Origin: Propionibacteriaceae bacterium
Lineage (GTDB): Bacteria; Actinomycetota; Actinomycetes; Propionibacteriales; Propionibacteriaceae
Assembly (NCBI GenBank): GCA_030529455.1
Contig: JAUMWV010000017.1
Span: forward strand, 3,301-39,285
Reading direction: 5' to 3'
Length of the DNA stretch: 35,985 nt
In this document: positions 16,116 to 26,881 of the stretch, in pieces
Layout: every line of letters begins with the position of its first letter
How positions within the stretch are numbered: the stretch's first letter is position 1
Notes under the pieces: generated by a model
Told to the model about the DNA's origin: nothing
The model's input: only the letters and a program-made list of their open reading frames with translations
Databases searched by the model: none
Translations under genes and position numbers: made by a program

Positions 16116-17417
16116 GTGACCCAATCCCAGTGGATTGAGCTGAGCCTGGCGCTCGGCTGTGCCATCTTCGCCGCCTGGCTGACCGCAGCCGAGGCCGCCA
16201 TCGCGTCCATCTCGCGCTCCCGCGCCGACCAGCTGGCCGGGGAGGGACGCCCCGGTGCGCGGCGCATCCAGCTCATCGCCCAGGACCCGGCGCCCTATGT
16301 CAACGCGACGATCTTCGTGCGCACGATGCTGGAGATCACCTGCGTGGTCCTGGCCGCCGTGCTGCTGTTCGACGCCTTCGCCGACGACTGGCAGCAGGTC
16401 GGTGTCACCGTGGCGATCATGGTCGTGGTGTCCTTCCTGCTGTGGGGCGTCGGCCCCCGCACGATCGGCCGCCAGCGCGCCGAGGCGGTGGTCCGCTTCG
16501 TCGGCCCGCTGGTGAGCCTGCTGACCACGCTGTTCGGCCCCGTCGCGCAGCTCATGATCCTCATCGGCAACGCCCTCACCCCGGGCAAGGGGTTCACCGA
16601 CGGGCCGTTCTCCACCGAGGCCGAGCTGCGCGAGCTGGTGGACATGGCCGAGGCCAGTGAGCTCATCGAGGCCGGGGAACGCAAGATGATCCACTCGGTC
16701 TTCGAACTGGGCGACACCATCGTCAAAGAGGTCATGGTGCCGCGCCCCGACGTGGTGTTCATCGGCCAGGACGCGACGCTGCGGCAGTGCCAGTCCCTCG
16801 CCTTGCGCTCGGGGTTCTCCCGCATCCCGGTCATCGGTGACGGGTTGGACGACGTGCGCGGGGTCATCAACCTCAAGGACGTCAGCCGCCGGGTCTACGA
16901 CCGCCCGGATGTGCAAAAGACCGAGACCGTGGCGTCGCTGATGCGTCCGGCGAGTTTCTGCCCCGACTCCAAGCCCATCGACGAGCTGTTGCACGAGATG
17001 CAGCGGAGCCGCAGCCACCTCGTCATCGTGATCGACGAGTTCGGGGGCACAGCCGGGCTGGCCACCATCGAAGACATCCTTGAGGAGATCGTCGGGGAGA
17101 TCACCGACGAATACGACCCCGAACCCATCGAGATCACCGAACTGGACGGCGGCCAGTACCGGGTCTCGGCGCGCCTGCCGGTGGACGAGATGGGGGAGCT
17201 GTTCGGCCTGGACGTCGACGACGAGGACGTCGAGACCGTCGGTGGGCTCATGGCCAAGCAGCTCAACCTGGTGCCGATCCCCGGCTCCCGCGCGGTCTGG
17301 GAAGGCATTGAGATGGTGGCCGACAAGGCGGTGGGGAGGCGCCACCAGATCGGTACCGTGCTGGTGCGCAGGCTCACCCCGGAAGAACTCGAAGCCGAGG
17401 AGGTAATAGATGACTGA
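16116..17417 (+). CDS. CNNM/CorC-type (hemolysin C family) membrane protein with CBS domains
   Basis: This protein of the CNNM/HlyC-CorC family is linked to magnesium export or resistance and has 433 residues. Layout: an N-terminal DUF21 membrane domain (about 1-165, with three to four segments; TAAEAAIASISRSRADQL is the family mark), paired CBS domains (about 200-320; RSGFSRIPVIG and VIDEFGGTAGLATIEDILEEIVGEI), and a C-terminal CorC/HlyC domain (about 340-425). The start is uncertain: GTG at 16116 fits the family, with GGAG 12 nt away, while TTG at 16098 or 16104 is possible. The gene overlaps era by 8 bp. In relatives it directly follows ybeY. Confidence 0.9.
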   Translation: MTQSQWIELSLALGCAIFAAWLTAAEAAIASISRSRADQLAGEGRPGARRIQLIAQDPAPYVNATIFVRTMLEITCVVLAAVLLFDAFADDWQQVGVTVAIMVVVSFLLWGVGPRTIGRQRAEAVVRFVGPLVSLLTTLFGPVAQLMILIGNALTPGKGFTDGPFSTEAELRELVDMAEASELIEAGERKMIHSVFELGDTIVKEVMVPRPDVVFIGQDATLRQCQSLALRSGFSRIPVIGDGLDDVRGVINLKDVSRRVYDRPDVQKTETVASLMRPASFCPDSKPIDELLHEMQRSRSHLVIVIDEFGGTAGLATIEDILEEIVGEITDEYDPEPIEITELDGGQYRVSARLPVDEMGELFGLDVDDEDVETVGGLMAKQLNLVPIPGSRAVWEGIEMVADKAVGRRHQIGTVLVRRLTPEELEAEEVIDD

Positions 17418-18336
17418 GCAGGGATTCCGGTCCGGGTTCGCGTGTTTCGTGGGACGCCCCAACGCGGGCAAGTCCTCGCTGACGAACGCGCTGGTGGGCC
17501 AGAAGATCGCGATCGCGTCCAGCAAGCCCCAGACCACCCGCCACGCCGTGCGCGGCATCATCACCCGCCCCGACGGGCAGCTGGTGCTCATCGACACCCC
17601 CGGCCTGCACCGGCCCAGGACGCTGCTCGGGGAACGGCTCAACGACCTGGTCCGCGAGACCTGGAGCGAGGTGGACGTAGTCGGGGTGTGCCTGCCGAGC
17701 GACCAGCGCATCGGGCCAGGGGACACCTACCTGGTGACCGAGATCGCGGCCCTGCCCCACCGCCCGAAGCTGGTGGCGCTGGCCACCAAGACCGACCTGG
17801 TGAGCAAGGAACGGCTGCTCAGCCACCTCTCCGACATCGACGAGCTCGGGCGCAAGCTCGGCATCGAATGGGCCAGCGTCATCCCCTGCTCGGCCGTGAC
17901 CGGGGACCAGGTGGACCTGGTGTGCGAGGAGCTGCTCAACCTGCTGCCCGAGGGCCCGGCGTTTTACCCCGACGGCGAGATCACCGACGAACCAGAGGAG
18001 ACCCTCATCGCGGAACTGATCCGCGAGGCCGCGCTCGAAGGGGTCCGCGACGAGCTGCCCCATTCGATCATGGTCGTGATCGACGAGATGATGCTGCGGG
18101 AGGGCCGCCCACAGGACAAACCGCTGCTCGACATCTTCGCCACCATGGTGGTCGAACGCGATTCCCAGAAGGGCATCGTCATCGGGCACCGGGGCTCCAG
18201 GCTCAAGGAGATCGGGACGGCCGCGCGCCACCAGATCGTCCGGCTGCTCGGCACCCCCGTGCACCTCGACATCAAAGTCAAGGTGCTCAAGGACTGGCAG
18301 CGCGAACCGAAATACCTCAACCGCCTCGGGTTCTGA
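17410..18336 (+). CDS. era: GTPase Era
   Basis: Era is a GTPase that binds the 3' end of 16S rRNA and assists 30S assembly. It has 308 residues. Seen: G1 GRPNAGKS (15-22), G2 region with TTRH near 42-45, G3 DTPG (62-65), G4 TKTD (126-129, the usual actinobacterial variant of NKxD), and a C-terminal KH domain with GIVIGHRGSRLKEIG and the end PKYLNRLGF. Its ATG lies inside the end of the CorC gene, so both are coupled. Together with phoH, ybeY and corC it forms a known ribosome-assembly cluster. Confidence 0.97.
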   Translation: MTEQGFRSGFACFVGRPNAGKSSLTNALVGQKIAIASSKPQTTRHAVRGIITRPDGQLVLIDTPGLHRPRTLLGERLNDLVRETWSEVDVVGVCLPSDQRIGPGDTYLVTEIAALPHRPKLVALATKTDLVSKERLLSHLSDIDELGRKLGIEWASVIPCSAVTGDQVDLVCEELLNLLPEGPAFYPDGEITDEPEETLIAELIREAALEGVRDELPHSIMVVIDEMMLREGRPQDKPLLDIFATMVVERDSQKGIVIGHRGSRLKEIGTAARHQIVRLLGTPVHLDIKVKVLKDWQREPKYLNRLGF

Positions 18337-18514
18337 GCCGCCCCGCGTATTTCCGCCGGGAACTGACCGGACTGGCCCGCCCACCGGGCTGAGCCGTGGC
18401 GCGCGGGCTGAGGAGTCCCGCCGCCGACTGGAACCCCACCGGCCGTGGACCGAACCGCAAGCCCAGGTTTTCTTATCGTGAGATGACTGGGGCCGGTGGG
18501 GGACCGCCGTGTGC
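18337..18514. other. gene-free region between era and the leucine leader
   Basis: No supported gene is present. A short hairpin (GCCCG/CGGGC near 18375-18390) may end era transcription. The segment leads into the leader promoter at 18515. Confidence 0.4.
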
Positions 18515-18520
18515 TAGCCT
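18515..18520 (+). promoter_or_regulatory. -10 element TAGCCT of the leuA leader transcript
   Basis: TAGCCT, 6 nt, then GTG at 18527, which starts the leucine leader peptide. The mRNA would begin at or beside the leader start codon. Confidence 0.55.
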
Positions 18521-18526
18521 CGGCCC

Positions 18527-18577
18527 GTGGCATGCAGGGTTCTGCTTCTTGGGTGCCGCAGCGAGGCCCGATCCTGA
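18527..18577 (+). CDS. leuL: leucine leader peptide (16 codons) upstream of leuA
   Basis: A short frame GTG ... TGA encodes 16 residues, MACRVLLLGCRSEARS, with three consecutive leucine codons, CTG CTT CTT, at 18542-18550. CTT is uncommon in this CTG/CTC-rich genome, which would make stalling sensitive to leucine supply. It ends inside the loop of the following pseudoknot. Leader peptides of this kind precede leuA in other actinobacteria. It is too short for statistical gene calling; position and codon content are the evidence. Confidence 0.6.
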   Translation: MACRVLLLGCRSEARS

Positions 18578-18605
18578 CCGGCCAGCTCACCTCGCTGCGG
18601 AGCTG
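18556..18605 (+). promoter_or_regulatory. predicted RNA pseudoknot upstream of leuA (LEU-element-like)
   Basis: Stem 1 is a perfect 11-bp inverted repeat (CCGCAGCGAGG 18556-18566, CCTCGCTGCGG 18590-18600). Bases of its 23-nt loop, CAGCTC (18583-18588), are complementary to GAGCTG (18600-18605) just 3' of the stem, giving an H-type pseudoknot or a competing hairpin. A conserved pseudoknot, the LEU element, has been described upstream of leuA in most actinobacteria; this fits it in place and shape. A ribosome stalled on the leucine codons would reach the 5' arm. Confidence 0.65.
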
Positions 18606-18634
18606 TCGCGTGCCTGGCATCCCCAGCAGAGTGA

Positions 18635-20374
<1,740 letters not shown>

Positions 20375-20382
20375 CCACAGGT

Positions 20383-20411
20383 CCGCTGGCCCGTGCCAGA
20401 CGGGCCAGCGG
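20383..20411. terminator. bidirectional terminator between leuA and uppS
   Basis: A perfect 12-bp stem (CCGCTGGCCCGT 20383-20394, ACGGGCCAGCGG 20400-20411) with a 5-nt loop, midway between two convergent genes. Confidence 0.85.
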
Positions 20412-20417
20412 TGCGCC

Positions 20418-21203
20418 TCACGTCGCGACCTGGTTCGGGACCGCACCGCCGAAGCGGCGGTCCCGGCTGACGTACAGCTCGACGGCCCGCCACAGGTCCC
20501 GGCGGTCGAAATCGGGCCAGAGCCGGTCCAGGAAGACGAACTCGGCGTAGGCGGACTGCCACAACAAGAAGTTGGACGTGCGCTGTTCGCCCGAGGAGCG
20601 CACGAACAGGTCCACGTCTGGGATCTCCGGCTCGTCCAGGTAGGCCCGGAAGGATTTCTCGGTGATCTTGTCGGGGTTGATCCTGCCCTGGGCCGCCAGG
20701 TGGGCGATCTGGCGCACGGCGTCCACGATCTCGGCGCGGCCGCCGTAGTTGACGCAGAACTGTAGGGTCAGGACGCGGTTGTGTTTCGACTGTTCCTCGG
20801 CCTGCTCCAGCTCCCGGATTACCGAGCCCCAGAGCCGGGGGCGCCGCCCGGCCCAGCGGATGCGGACCCCCATGGCGTCGAGCTGGTCGCGGCGGCGGTG
20901 GATGACGTCCCGGTTGAAACCCATGAGCCAGCGCACCTCCTCCGGAGAGCGTTTCCAGTTCTCGGTGGAGAAGGCGTAGGCGCTCAGGTAGGGGATGCCC
21001 AGCTCGATCGCGCCCTCGATGACGTCGAACAGGGCGTCCTCACCGCGGGCATGCCCGTCGGTGCGCGGCAGCCCGCGTTCCTTGGCCCAGCGGCCGTTGC
21101 CGTCCATGACGATGGCGACATGCTGGGGGAGGAGCTTCGCCGGGATCTCTGGCGGGCGCGCGCCGGAGGGGTGCGGGAGCGGCGGTCGGGGAGTTTTCAC
21201 CAC
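20418..21203 (-). CDS. uppS: isoprenyl transferase, cis-prenyl (UppS family)
   Basis: This Z-type prenyl diphosphate synthase makes the undecaprenyl or decaprenyl diphosphate carrier for cell-wall synthesis. It has 261 residues. Seen: the catalytic Asp34 in [20 protein letters not shown], and the C-terminal [20 protein letters not shown] with [13 protein letters not shown] at 21203 (or the adjacent GTG at 21200) is chosen because it lies 7 nt after TAAGCT; the longer open frame upstream is antisense to the imuA' region. In many actinobacteria uppS follows recO on the same strand. Here it is on the other strand, 5.7 kb away, with the SOS mutasome between. Confidence 0.95.
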   Translation of the reverse strand: MVKTPRPPLPHPSGARPPEIPAKLLPQHVAIVMDGNGRWAKERGLPRTDGHARGEDALFDVIEGAIELGIPYLSAYAFSTENWKRSPEEVRWLMGFNRDVIHRRRDQLDAMGVRIRWAGRRPRLWGSVIRELEQAEEQSKHNRVLTLQFCVNYGGRAEIVDAVRQIAHLAAQGRINPDKITEKSFRAYLDEPEIPDVDLFVRSSGEQRTSNFLLWQSAYAEFVFLDRLWPDFDRRDLWRAVELYVSRDRRFGGAVPNQVAT

Positions 21204-21210
21204 GGTCAAG

Positions 21211-21216
21211 AGCTTA
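21211..21216 (-). promoter_or_regulatory. -10 element TAAGCT of uppS
   Basis: Minus-strand TAAGCT, 7 nt, then GTG GTG. No ribosome-binding site is visible, so a leaderless mRNA is likely. Confidence 0.5.
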
Positions 21217-21415
21217 TCGCTGCCGGTGCACCCTTCCTGGTCCGAGGCCCGGCGGGGCGGGTGGGACGCCGCGCTCGCCCGCGCGGCCCTGAGAGAGACC
21301 CCGCCATCCGGTGAGAACAGCGGCACCGCCCGGCGTGCCGCCACGGCGGAGAGCCTCACCCGCCCCACCCCATTTAGTTTTCTAGTTCGATTGATTGCCC
21401 AGTCTTGGAAAATTG
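21217..21415. other. intergenic region between uppS and the SOS operon
   Basis: No supported gene is present. The left part is GC-rich. From about 21370 there is a markedly AT-rich stretch, which may hold -35/UP-type elements of the imuA' promoter. A second GTTCGA half-site at 21386-21391 lacks a matching left half. Confidence 0.4.
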
Positions 21416-21431
21416 TCGGCCAGATGTTCGA
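21416..21431. promoter_or_regulatory. SOS box (LexA operator) of the imuA'-imuB-dnaE2 operon
   Basis: TCGGCC AGAT GTTCGA matches the actinobacterial consensus TCGAAC-N4-GTTCGA at 10 of 12 positions, with a perfect right half. It overlaps the first two bases of the candidate -10 GATACT (21430-21435), which is 6 nt from the imuA' ATG, so LexA binding would block the promoter. Confidence 0.75.
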
Positions 21432-21441
21432 TACTAGATGT

Positions 21442-22017
21442 ATGGGTGTCGATGTGCGGATTCCGGAGGTCCCCGGGTCATGGGGTGCCCCAAGACCGGG
21501 GCGTGAGGTGCACCCGGTGCTGCGGACGGTGCTGCCCGGCGGGCTCAAGCCGGGGGTGTATAGCCTGACGGGGGTCACCTCGGTGGCCTTCGGGCTGCTG
21601 GTGGATGGCTGGTGCGGCGTGGCTGGGCTGCCGGAGCTCGGGATGGAGGCGGCCCACGAATGGGGCGTCGACCTCGGCAGGCTGGTGCTGGTCCCCCGGG
21701 TGGGGGTGTGGCTGGAGACCGTGGCCGCGCTGATCGAGGGGCTGGACGTGCTGCTGGCCCCGGCCCCGCCCGGCATCGCCCCGGCGGCGGCCCAGCGCCT
21801 GACGGCGAGGCTGCGCTCCCGGGGGGCGGCGCTGGTCGTGCTGGGAGACTGGCCCCGGCCCCGGGCCGTGATCCATGCGTCGACGGTTGCCTGGCATGGG
21901 CTCGGGTGGGGGCATGGCCACATCGCGGGGCAGCTCATCGAGGTGAGCGTGTCGTCCCAGCACACCCGGCGGCAGGTCACGGTGCTCAGGGGGAGCGATG
22001 GTGTCCGGATCGGCTGA
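21442..22017 (+). CDS. imuA': ImuA' SOS mutagenesis accessory protein
   Basis: This RecA-like accessory factor of the actinobacterial translesion mutasome has 191 residues. In the family ImuA' binds ImuB and is needed for DNA-damage-induced mutagenesis. The start ATG 21442 lies just behind the SOS box; the longer open frame upstream is antisense to uppS. The region aligned to the RecA P-loop ([15 protein letters not shown]) lacks GK[ST], so it cannot bind ATP in the standard way, as known for ImuA'. The overlap of 20 bp with imuB shows an operon. Assignment rests on size, position and pattern and is firmer for the operon than for the protein alone. Confidence 0.85.
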   Translation: MGVDVRIPEVPGSWGAPRPGREVHPVLRTVLPGGLKPGVYSLTGVTSVAFGLLVDGWCGVAGLPELGMEAAHEWGVDLGRLVLVPRVGVWLETVAALIEGLDVLLAPAPPGIAPAAAQRLTARLRSRGAALVVLGDWPRPRAVIHASTVAWHGLGWGHGHIAGQLIEVSVSSQHTRRQVTVLRGSDGVRIG

Positions 22018-23530
22018 GGTGCCCCGGGTGCTGCTGGCCTACCTGCCCGGCTGGCAGGTGCGGACCGCGCGGGTAGAGGCGGGGCCGGGCCCCCTCGCCG
22101 TGGTGTCCGGCGGGGTGGTGGTGGCGTGCTGTGCCGGGGCCGCCGCGGAGGGCATCGTGCCCGGCCTGCGGGTCCGGGACGCGCAGCTGCGCTGCCCCGG
22201 TGCGATCCTGGTCGAGCGGGACGAGCGGGTCGAGGCGGAGGCCTTCGAAGAGGCGGCCGACGTCATCGAACGGGTGGTGCCCGAGGTGCACGTTCCGCGT
22301 CCGGGGGTCGCCGCGGTCCGGGTGCGCGGCCCGGCCCGGTTCTATGGCGGTGAGCTGGCGGCCGCGCGGGCGGTCTGGCAGGCGCTGCGCGACGGGGGCT
22401 TCGGCGAGGCCCGCATCGGCGTGGCCGACGGGATGTTCGCGGCCGAGCAGGCGGCGCGCGGGGCCCGCCCGGTCTCGATCGTCTCGGCTGGGCGCAGCGC
22501 GGAATACCTGTCCGAGAAAGAGGCCGACCTTCTCGGCGACGAGCGGCTGGTGCGCACGCTGCACCAGCTGGGGCTGCGCACGCTGGGGCAGTTCGCGGCG
22601 CTGCCCGCCCGGGACGTCACGGCCCGCTTCGGCGAAGCGGGCAGGGTCGCGCACCTGCGGGCCCGCGGGCAGGACTGGTCGGCGCTGGAACCGCGGTCCA
22701 GGCGGCGTGGGCACGGCGCCGGGGTGAACTTCGACGAGCCGCTGTGGCTGGCCTCCCAGGTGGTGGAGGGCTCGCGTCCCGTGGTGGAGCAGCTGGTCGC
22801 CGAGATCGCCGCGGCTGGGGGAGTGTGCACGCAGGCCTGCATCATGGTGCGCACGGGGCTCGGGGTCACCGAACGGACCTGGAGCCACCCGTGGCAGTTC
22901 AGCGTCCAGGAACTGCTGGCCCGCCTCGAATGGCAGCTCCAGGACCTGGCCGTCACGGAAGCAGGTGAGCCGGACGGCGTCCTGGCGGTGCAGTTCCTGC
23001 CCACCGTCCACCCGGCGGCGGAACACGCCGAGGGGCTGTTCGGCGACCGGCCGGGCGAGCACCTCATGCACGTGCTGACCCAGCTGCAGGGACGCGATGG
23101 GCGCTCGGCCGTGCTCGTGCCCGCGCTGAGGGGGGACCGGGTCGTGGGCCAGCGCTGCGTGCTGACCCCGTTCGGGGTCGCGCAACCGGGCCCGCGGGAC
23201 CGCCGCCGGGACCAGCCCTGGCCGGGGCGCCCGGCGGGCCCGGCGCCTGGCATCGTGTTCCCCCGGCCGCGCCGGGTCGGCCTGCGGGACTCCTCGGGGG
23301 CGCCGCTCACGGTGGCCGATGGCGTGCTCGCCGCCGAACCGGCGTGGCTGGAGACTCCCTCGGGGCGTTCGGCGGTGACGGCGTGGGCTGGGCCGTGGCC
23401 GGTGCGGCAGCGCTGGTGGGGTGAGCGTCCGGTATCGCTGGAGCGGCTGCAGCTCGTCACCTCCGCGCAGCAGGCGTGGCTGGTGGCGGCCGCGGGCGGG
23501 CACTGGTGGGCGGAGGCCTGCTATGGCTGA
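21998..23530 (+). CDS. imuB: ImuB, catalytically inactive Y-family polymerase-like hub
   Basis: ImuB has a Y-family polymerase fold but no catalytic acids; it tethers ImuA' and DnaE2 and binds the sliding clamp. It has 510 residues. The N-terminal strand reads [11 protein letters not shown] where active polymerases have the metal-binding DxDxFF, confirming the inactive form. A helix-hairpin-helix region is near 185-212 ([19 protein letters not shown]), followed by a little-finger-like domain and a C-terminal domain rich in Trp ([17 protein letters not shown]). The expected clamp motif is degenerate (EGLFG near 345-349). The gene overlaps imuA' by 20 bp and dnaE2 by 8 bp. Confidence 0.92.
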   Translation: MVSGSAEVPRVLLAYLPGWQVRTARVEAGPGPLAVVSGGVVVACCAGAAAEGIVPGLRVRDAQLRCPGAILVERDERVEAEAFEEAADVIERVVPEVHVPRPGVAAVRVRGPARFYGGELAAARAVWQALRDGGFGEARIGVADGMFAAEQAARGARPVSIVSAGRSAEYLSEKEADLLGDERLVRTLHQLGLRTLGQFAALPARDVTARFGEAGRVAHLRARGQDWSALEPRSRRRGHGAGVNFDEPLWLASQVVEGSRPVVEQLVAEIAAAGGVCTQACIMVRTGLGVTERTWSHPWQFSVQELLARLEWQLQDLAVTEAGEPDGVLAVQFLPTVHPAAEHAEGLFGDRPGEHLMHVLTQLQGRDGRSAVLVPALRGDRVVGQRCVLTPFGVAQPGPRDRRRDQPWPGRPAGPAPGIVFPRPRRVGLRDSSGAPLTVADGVLAAEPAWLETPSGRSAVTAWAGPWPVRQRWWGERPVSLERLQLVTSAQQAWLVAAAGGHWWAEACYG

Positions 23531-26500
23531 GCACTGCCGCCCCGGTGCCCGGGGCTCGTGCGCCGCGCCCCGAGGCGGGGCGGTCACCCCCTACGCGGAA
23601 CTGCACGCCCACTCCAGTTACAGCTTCCTCGACGGCGCCGCCAGCCCGGAGTCTTTGGTGGAGCAGGCGAGCCGACTCGGGCTGAGCGCTTTGGCGCTCA
23701 CCGACCACGACGGCCTCTACGGGGTGGTCCGCTTCGCCGAGGCCGCCGAGTCCTGCGGGCTGGCGACGGTCTATGGGGCGGAGCTCTCGCTCGGCCTGCC
23801 CGAACGCCCCTCGGGGGCCGCGGACCCGGAGGGCACCCACCTGCTGGTCCTGGCCCGCGGAACGGAGGGCTACCGCAGGCTGGCCCGGGCGATCACGGAG
23901 GCCTATTTCCACCCCGGCGCCGGGAAGGGGCGCCCCGTCTACGACCTGGAGGAACTGGCCGGGCAGGCGGACGGGCACTGGGTCGTGCTGACCGGCTGCC
24001 GCAAGGGGGCGGTCCGCCGGGCACTGGCCGCGGGGGGCGAGGAGCGGGCCGCGGCCGACCTGGCCCGGCTGCGCGACCTCTTCGGCGACGTGGTCGTCGA
24101 ACTGACCAGCCACCGGCTGCCCACCGACGACGCGACCAACGACCGGCTGGCCGGGCTGGCCGCCCGGCTGGGGCTGCCGGTGGTCGCCACCAACGCGGTG
24201 CACTACGCGACGGCCGGGCAGTTCGAACTCGCCTGTGCCCTCGCCGCAGTGCGGGCCAGGCGCAGCCTGGACGAGCTGGACGGCTGGCTGCCGCCCGGGC
24301 CGGACGCGCGGCTCATGAGCGGGGCCGAGATGGCGGCCCGTTTCGCCCGCTATCCGGGCGCGGTGTCCTACAGCCTGGAGGTGGCAGAACGCACCCAGTT
24401 CTGCCTGCGCGCGGCCAGGCCGGACCTGCCCAGCCAGGAGGTGCCAGAGGGGCATACCCCGATGAGCTGGCTGCGGGTGCTGGTCGAATCCGGCAGGACC
24501 CAGCGCTACGGTGACGATCCGGTGGCGGCGGCGCGGCTGGCCGAGGAGCTGCGGGTCATCGAGGCCAAGGGGTTCGCCGGGTACTTCCTCATCGTCTACG
24601 ACATCACGCAGTTCGCGCGCGAGCGGGGCATCCTCTACCAGGGCCGGGGTTCGGCCGCGGCCTCGGCGGTCTGCTACGTGCTGGGCATCACGGTGGTCGA
24701 CCCGGTCTTCTACGGGTTGCCCTTCGAGCGTTTCCTGTCGGCCCTGCGCGAGGAGGAACCCGATATCGACGTCGATTTCGACTCCGGGCGCCGGGAAGAG
24801 GTGATCCAGTACGTCTATGCCCGGTATGGCCGCCGCCGCGCGGCCCAGGTCTCCAACGTGGTCACCTACCGTCCCCGCAGCGCCGTCCGCGATATGGCCA
24901 GGGCCCTCGGCTATAGCCCAGGCCAGCAGGACGCCTGGAGCAAGCAGGCGCAGCGGTGGGGGCCGGGCATCGTCAGCGAGGGCGACGAGATCCCTCCCCG
25001 GGTGAGGGACCTGGCGACCCAGGTGCTGGGCTTCCCCCGCCACCTGAGCATCCACCCCGGCGGCATGGTGCTGACCCGCCAGCCCGTGGGGGAGGTCTGC
25101 CCGATCGAACCCGCCCGGATGGACGACCGGACGGTCCTTCAATGGGACAAGGACGACTGCGCCTGGATGGGGCTGGTCAAGTTCGACCTGCTGGGGCTGG
25201 GCATGCTGTCGGCGATCCAGCACACGTTCGACCTGGTGGCCCAGCACACCGGCGAGCGGTGGACGATGGACACGCTGCCCCGCAACGAGCCCGGCGTTTA
25301 CGACATGCTGTGCCGTGCCGACAGCATCGGGGTGTTCCAGGTGGAAAGCCGCGCCCAGATCGGCACCTTGCCCAGGCTGCGTCCCAGGAGCTTCTACGAC
25401 CTCGCCGTCGAGATCGGCCTCATCCGTCCGGGGCCGATCCAGGGCGGGGCCGTGCACCCGTATATCCGGCGCCGCACGGGCGCCGAACCGGTCACCTACC
25501 CGCACCCGCTGCTGGAGCCGGTGCTGAAGCGGACGCTGGGCATCCCGCTGTTCCAGGAGCAGCTCATGCAGATGGCCGTCACCCTCGGCAACTGCACCGC
25601 GGCCGACGCGGACCTGCTGCGCCGCGCGATGGGCTCCAAACGCGGGGTGGAACGCATCGAGAGGCTGCGCGACAAACTCTTCGAGGGGATGGCCGCCAAT
25701 GGGATCACCGGCGAGGCGGCCCGCGGCATCTACGGCCAGATCGAATCCTTCGCCAGCTTCGGGTTCGCCGAATCCCACGCGCTGAGCTTCGCGGTGTTGG
25801 TCTATGCCAGTTCCTGGCTCAAGCTGCACTATCCGGCGGCCTTCCTCGCCGCGCTGCTGCGCGCCCAGCCCATGGGTTTCTATTCCGGGGCCACGCTCAC
25901 CGCGGACGCCCGGCGGCACGGCGTCGAGGTGCGCCCGCCCGATATCGCCCATTCGGGGGTGTGGGCGGGGCTGGAACCCTCGGGGTGCCGGGCGGAACCG
26001 CCGGAGGAATGCCTGCGCGACCACTCCGAGGACGAGATCGGGCCCTTCGACCCCAACGCCCCGGACGATTCGGCCAGGCACCGCCGTGACGGCGGGCACT
26101 CGGTCCGGCTCGGGCTGGCCGGAATCTCGGGAGTCTCCGTGGCGGCCGCGCGGCGCATCGTCGACGAACGGGAGCGGGCGCCGTTCGCCAGCCTGGCCGA
26201 CCTGGCCCGCCGCATCGGGCTGGACACCGGCCAGTGGGAGGCCCTGTCGCTGTCGGGGGCGCTGGACTCGCTGGCGGGGTCGCGGCGCTCGGCGCTGTGG
26301 CGAAGCGCCGACCTGTCCCACATCGGGCCTGGCCAGCTCGGAATCGAGCTGTGCAGCCAGCCACCTCTGCTACCCGAACCGAGCGCGCTGGAGGTGCTGG
26401 CGCACGACCTGTGCGCGACCGGGATCAGCACCGCCGATCACCCGCTGAGGCATGCCAGGGAGCGGCTGTCCCGGCGTGGAGCGGTGCCGGTCGGGGCTCT

Positions 26501-26795
26501 CGGGGGCTGCGAGGCGGGTCGCCGGATCGAGGTGGGCGGCCTGGTCACCCACCGGCAGCGGCCAGCGACGGCCGGAGGGGTGACCTTCCTCAACCTGGAG
26601 GACGAGACGGGCCTGCTCAACGTCATCGTGTCCCCCGGCACCTGGCAGCGCTACCGTGCGGTCGCGCGGGCGTCACCGGCGCTGATCGTGCGCGGCATCG
26701 TTGAGCGCACCGGGCCGGTGGTGAACCTGTACGCCGACCGGCTGGAGGCGCTGGATCTCGGGCTGGTGACTCCGGCGAGCAGGGACTTCCGCTGA
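23523..26795 (+). CDS. dnaE2: error-prone DNA polymerase DnaE2
   Basis: DnaE2 is the C-family translesion polymerase that carries out SOS mutagenesis together with ImuB and ImuA'. It has 1090 residues from ATG 23523, chosen for GGAGG 7 nt upstream and 8-bp overlap with imuB. Seen: a PHP domain with HAH at 28-30 and TDHDG near 60-64; palm acids in PDIDVDFD (Asp414, Asp416) and Asp555 in KFDLLGL; the finger and HhH region; an OB domain near 990-1070; and the family end TPASRDFR. It ends the operon. In mycobacteria dnaE2 is separate from imuA'-imuB; here all three are contiguous under one SOS box. Confidence 0.95.
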   Translation: MAEHCRPGARGSCAAPRGGAVTPYAELHAHSSYSFLDGAASPESLVEQASRLGLSALALTDHDGLYGVVRFAEAAESCGLATVYGAELSLGLPERPSGAADPEGTHLLVLARGTEGYRRLARAITEAYFHPGAGKGRPVYDLEELAGQADGHWVVLTGCRKGAVRRALAAGGEERAAADLARLRDLFGDVVVELTSHRLPTDDATNDRLAGLAARLGLPVVATNAVHYATAGQFELACALAAVRARRSLDELDGWLPPGPDARLMSGAEMAARFARYPGAVSYSLEVAERTQFCLRAARPDLPSQEVPEGHTPMSWLRVLVESGRTQRYGDDPVAAARLAEELRVIEAKGFAGYFLIVYDITQFARERGILYQGRGSAAASAVCYVLGITVVDPVFYGLPFERFLSALREEEPDIDVDFDSGRREEVIQYVYARYGRRRAAQVSNVVTYRPRSAVRDMARALGYSPGQQDAWSKQAQRWGPGIVSEGDEIPPRVRDLATQVLGFPRHLSIHPGGMVLTRQPVGEVCPIEPARMDDRTVLQWDKDDCAWMGLVKFDLLGLGMLSAIQHTFDLVAQHTGERWTMDTLPRNEPGVYDMLCRADSIGVFQVESRAQIGTLPRLRPRSFYDLAVEIGLIRPGPIQGGAVHPYIRRRTGAEPVTYPHPLLEPVLKRTLGIPLFQEQLMQMAVTLGNCTAADADLLRRAMGSKRGVERIERLRDKLFEGMAANGITGEAARGIYGQIESFASFGFAESHALSFAVLVYASSWLKLHYPAAFLAALLRAQPMGFYSGATLTADARRHGVEVRPPDIAHSGVWAGLEPSGCRAEPPEECLRDHSEDEIGPFDPNAPDDSARHRRDGGHSVRLGLAGISGVSVAAARRIVDERERAPFASLADLARRIGLDTGQWEALSLSGALDSLAGSRRSALWRSADLSHIGPGQLGIELCSQPPLLPEPSALEVLAHDLCATGISTADHPLRHARERLSRRGAVPVGALGGCEAGRRIEVGGLVTHRQRPATAGGVTFLNLEDETGLLNVIVSPGTWQRYRAVARASPALIVRGIVERTGPVVNLYADRLEALDLGLVTPASRDFR

Positions 26796-26881
26796 GCCGG
26801 GCCAGGGCCCGGCGGGACAAAGATGTGCCCAGCCGGTGCGCGATCGCCAGCTCCGGTGGGCCAGGGCATAGGGTGGAGGGC

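Noticed and set aside
16089..17726. 545-codon minus-strand open frame over corC and era
   Set aside because: A shadow of two well-supported genes; the sequence is Asp/Val/Gly/Arg-rich without motifs.
21386..21391. Second SOS half-site GTTCGA upstream of imuA'
   Set aside because: The matching left half (TCGAAC) is absent at the required distance, only one of six bases agreeing.
23457..26321. 954-codon minus-strand open frame
   Set aside because: It is wholly antisense to dnaE2, whose domains and catalytic residues are intact.
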